Assembly: GCA_017939945.1 (NCBI GenBank)
Contig: JAGAZS010000300.1
Coordinates: 1 to 7,001, forward strand
Direction of reading: 5' to 3'
Source of the DNA: Schwartzia sp. (in: firmicutes)
Lineage (GTDB): Bacteria; Bacillota; Negativicutes; Selenomonadales; Selenomonadaceae
DNA length: 7,001 bases
The notes beneath the pieces are model-generated. The model searched no databases, had not been told where the DNA came from, and saw only the letters and a program-made list of their open reading frames with translations. Made by a program: the position numbers and the translations under genes. Below are positions 5,864 through 7,001 of this stretch, piece after piece; within the stretch, counting starts at the first letter, position 1; every line of letters begins with the position of its first letter.

Positions 5864-6617
5864 GGGCGTCCACCTCCTTCGCCAGTTCCGCGTAAACCTC
5901 CGCGCCTTTCGCGTGGATATCGTAAGCGATGATCGGCATCCCGTAGGACGGCGCCTCGCTGAGCCGCACCGTGCGCGGGATGACCGTCTCATAGACCTTT
6001 TCCTTGAAATACTCGCGTACCTCGCCGGCCACCTGTCCGCTGAGATTCGTGCGGGAATCGAACATCGTCAAGAGCACGCCGGACACCTCCAGCGACGGGT
6101 TCAGCCCATCCCGCACGAGGTCGAGCGTCCGCATCAGCTCCGAGACGCCCTCCAGCGCGTAAAATTCGCACTGGATCGGAATCAGCATGCCGTCCGCCGC
6201 CGCCAACGCGTTCAGGCTCAAAAGCCCGAGGGACGGCGGGCTGTCGATCAGGATAAAGTCGTAATCGTCTCTCACCGCATCGACAGCGGCCTTCAGCCGC
6301 GTCTCCCGCCCGTCCCCCGCCGTCGCCAGCTCGACTTCCGCGCCCGCGAGATCCACATTCGCCGGAAGCACATCCAGATCGTACTCCGTATGACGAATGA
6401 CCGAGCGCACATCCTCTCCGCCGATGACCACATGGTAAACCGTACGTTCCAGCGTCGTCTTGTCCAGCCCGACGCCGCTGGTAGCGTTGCCTTGGGGGTC
6501 GAAGTCCACCAAAAGTACGCGTCGCCCCAGCGCGCCGAGACAGGCAGCCAGATTCACCGCCGTGGTCGTCTTGCCGACGCCGCCCTTCTGATTCGTGATA
6601 GCCAGTACTTTCGCCAA
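5856..6617 (-). CDS. parA: Chromosome partitioning ATPase ParA (Soj)
   Basis: This 253-residue deviant Walker ATPase binds DNA as an ATP dimer and drives movement of ParB-parS complexes. The deviant Walker A motif KGGVGKTT is at 11-18, DFDPQGN is at 38-44, and the Walker A' segment DFILIDSPPS has its aspartate at 125. The length is normal for Soj-type ParA, without the N-terminal DNA-binding extension of plasmid type Ia proteins. TTG at 6617 is preferred: it gives the canonical MAKVLAITNQKGG start, and AGGCGGTG lies 6 bases upstream. An in-frame GTG at 6626 would add three residues but has no well-placed ribosome binding site. It is the first gene of the operon. Confidence 0.95.
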   Translation of the reverse strand: MAKVLAITNQKGGVGKTTTAVNLAACLGALGRRVLLVDFDPQGNATSGVGLDKTTLERTVYHVVIGGEDVRSVIRHTEYDLDVLPANVDLAGAEVELATAGDGRETRLKAAVDAVRDDYDFILIDSPPSLGLLSLNALAAADGMLIPIQCEFYALEGVSELMRTLDLVRDGLNPSLEVSGVLLTMFDSRTNLSGQVAGEVREYFKEKVYETVIPRTVRLSEAPSYGMPIIAYDIHAKGAEVYAELAKEVDARG

Positions 6618-6656
6618 AATATTCACCGCCTAAACTGTTCGTAAAAATATATTTCT

Positions 6657-6685
6657 ATTATATCGGATATGCACAAAAAGGAAAA
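6657..6685 (-). promoter_or_regulatory. Probable parAB operon promoter
   Basis: A perfect TATAAT -10 box (6662-6657, minus strand) lies about 40 bases before the parA start. The matching -35 position (6685-6680, TTTTCC) is poor, so the promoter may be weak or depend on context. It lies about 20-40 bases from the nearest parS site, so ParB spreading could affect it; that is inference. Confidence 0.5.
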
Positions 6686-6702
6686 GAAATTTTGCAATAA
6701 AA

Positions 6703-6718
6703 TGTTTCACGTGAAACA
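6703..6718. promoter_or_regulatory. parS site 1 (ParB-binding centromere)
   Basis: TGTTTCACGTGAAACA is the perfect 16-base palindrome known as the Bacillus-type parS consensus. Symmetry extends two more bases on each side (6701-6720). It lies about 85 bases upstream of parA and would be a ParB loading site. Confidence 0.97.
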
Positions 6719-6736
6719 TTGGAACATTTGTTTCTT

Positions 6737-6752
6737 TGTTTCACGTGAAACA
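6737..6752. promoter_or_regulatory. parS site 2 (ParB-binding centromere)
   Basis: A second exact copy of TGTTTCACGTGAAACA begins 34 bases after the start of the first, leaving 18 bases between them. Tandem parS sites next to parAB are consistent with an origin-proximal partition locus. The site lies directly before the EAL-domain remnant. Confidence 0.97.
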
Positions 6753-6783
6753 TTTTTTGTCGGGGCTCCTTTTGCAAATTGTA

Positions 6784-7001
6784 GACAATAGTCTAAAGAA
6801 CGGGGGGCTTCACCCTGTTCCCGTTTCCGTCAATATGTCCCGTTGCGATATGTATTATTATCAGTATGTGGAAGAAATCGAGCGCATACGCCAAGAATAC
6901 GAAATCCCCGTCCGTTCTCTCCGGATCGAGATTACGGAGACCTCGGCGATCGCCGGGCTGGGACTACTGACCAGCATCATCGAGAAGCTGCACGGACTCG
7001 G
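6784..7001 (+). pseudogene. EAL-domain (c-di-GMP phosphodiesterase) fragment, lacking its N-terminal half
   Basis: The plus-strand frame is open from 6715 to the window edge. From about 6796 it matches the middle of an EAL domain: PVPVSVNMSR (6814-6843), EIPVRSLRIEITET (6901-6942) and IIEKLHGLG at the edge. In the family, the asparagine of SVN and the first glutamate of EITE bind metal, and both are present. The EAL signature itself, about 50-60 residues earlier in intact proteins, is missing, because parS and the parA promoter occupy that space. ATG at 6835 could start a protein, but no ribosome binding site precedes it and it would begin inside the domain; GTG at 6745, within parS, is likewise unsupported. 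A 5'-truncated pseudogene is the best reading. The right end lies outside the window. Confidence 0.68.

Noticed and set aside
4946..5932. Long open frame of 328 codons on the plus strand
   Set aside because: It is antisense to parB, and its product is leucine/arginine-rich with no recognisable motif.
5864..5992. N-terminal extension of ParB to 5992
   Set aside because: The extra 43 residues are arginine-rich out-of-frame parA sequence, and the GTG at 5863 has an ideal ribosome binding site.
5913..6644. Open frame of 243 codons on the plus strand
   Set aside because: It mirrors parA on the opposite strand and has no ribosome binding site or family motifs.
1..7001. CRISPR array, tRNA, rRNA, insertion sequence or phage genes
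   Set aside because: No regularly spaced repeats, cloverleaf-like segments, transposase or integrase sequence were seen on either strand. The two long direct repeats are a single pair derived from one gene end.

Overview
The window looks like the chromosomal partition locus of a moderately GC-rich Firmicutes-type bacterium. The evidence is two exact Bacillus-type parS palindromes beside parAB, a DUF4446 gene directly after parB, an SprT-like gene, and a large Cache-HAMP-SpoIIE-type phosphatase. A Negativicutes/Selenomonas-like host would fit, but this is inference; no rRNA or other taxonomic marker is present. All complete genes lie on the minus strand, so transcription runs from right to left.

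Right end (about 6627-7001): two parS sites lie upstream of parA. Next to them, on the plus strand, is an EAL (cyclic-di-GMP phosphodiesterase) domain piece that lacks its N-terminal half and runs off the window edge. A parAB promoter with a perfect -10 box lies between parS and parA.

Partition operon (3703-6617): parA, parB, a membrane-anchored DUF4446 protein and an SprT-like zinc protein are tightly packed, with an 8-base overlap, a 24-base gap and a 23-base overlap. ParA and ParB with parS would organise and segregate the origin region. The roles of the last two genes are less clear.

Middle (3311-3645): a small 71-residue lysine-rich protein of unknown function has its own strong promoter and a clear intrinsic terminator. 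It is followed by the 718-residue membrane-bound PP2C/SpoIIE-type phosphatase (1029-3185).

Left end (30-1028): an AT-rich higBA-type toxin-antitoxin module has a consensus promoter and a palindromic operator. It is sandwiched between two nearly identical 77-base copies of the phosphatase 3' end. The left copy belongs to a C-terminal remnant of a related phosphatase and is followed by the terminator. The module therefore seems to have been inserted, or to have replaced a tandem phosphatase paralogue. The antitoxin's C-terminus ends in the remnant and appears truncated relative to long HigA-family relatives. This junction is the most unusual part of the window. I see no evidence for a wholly new multi-gene system.
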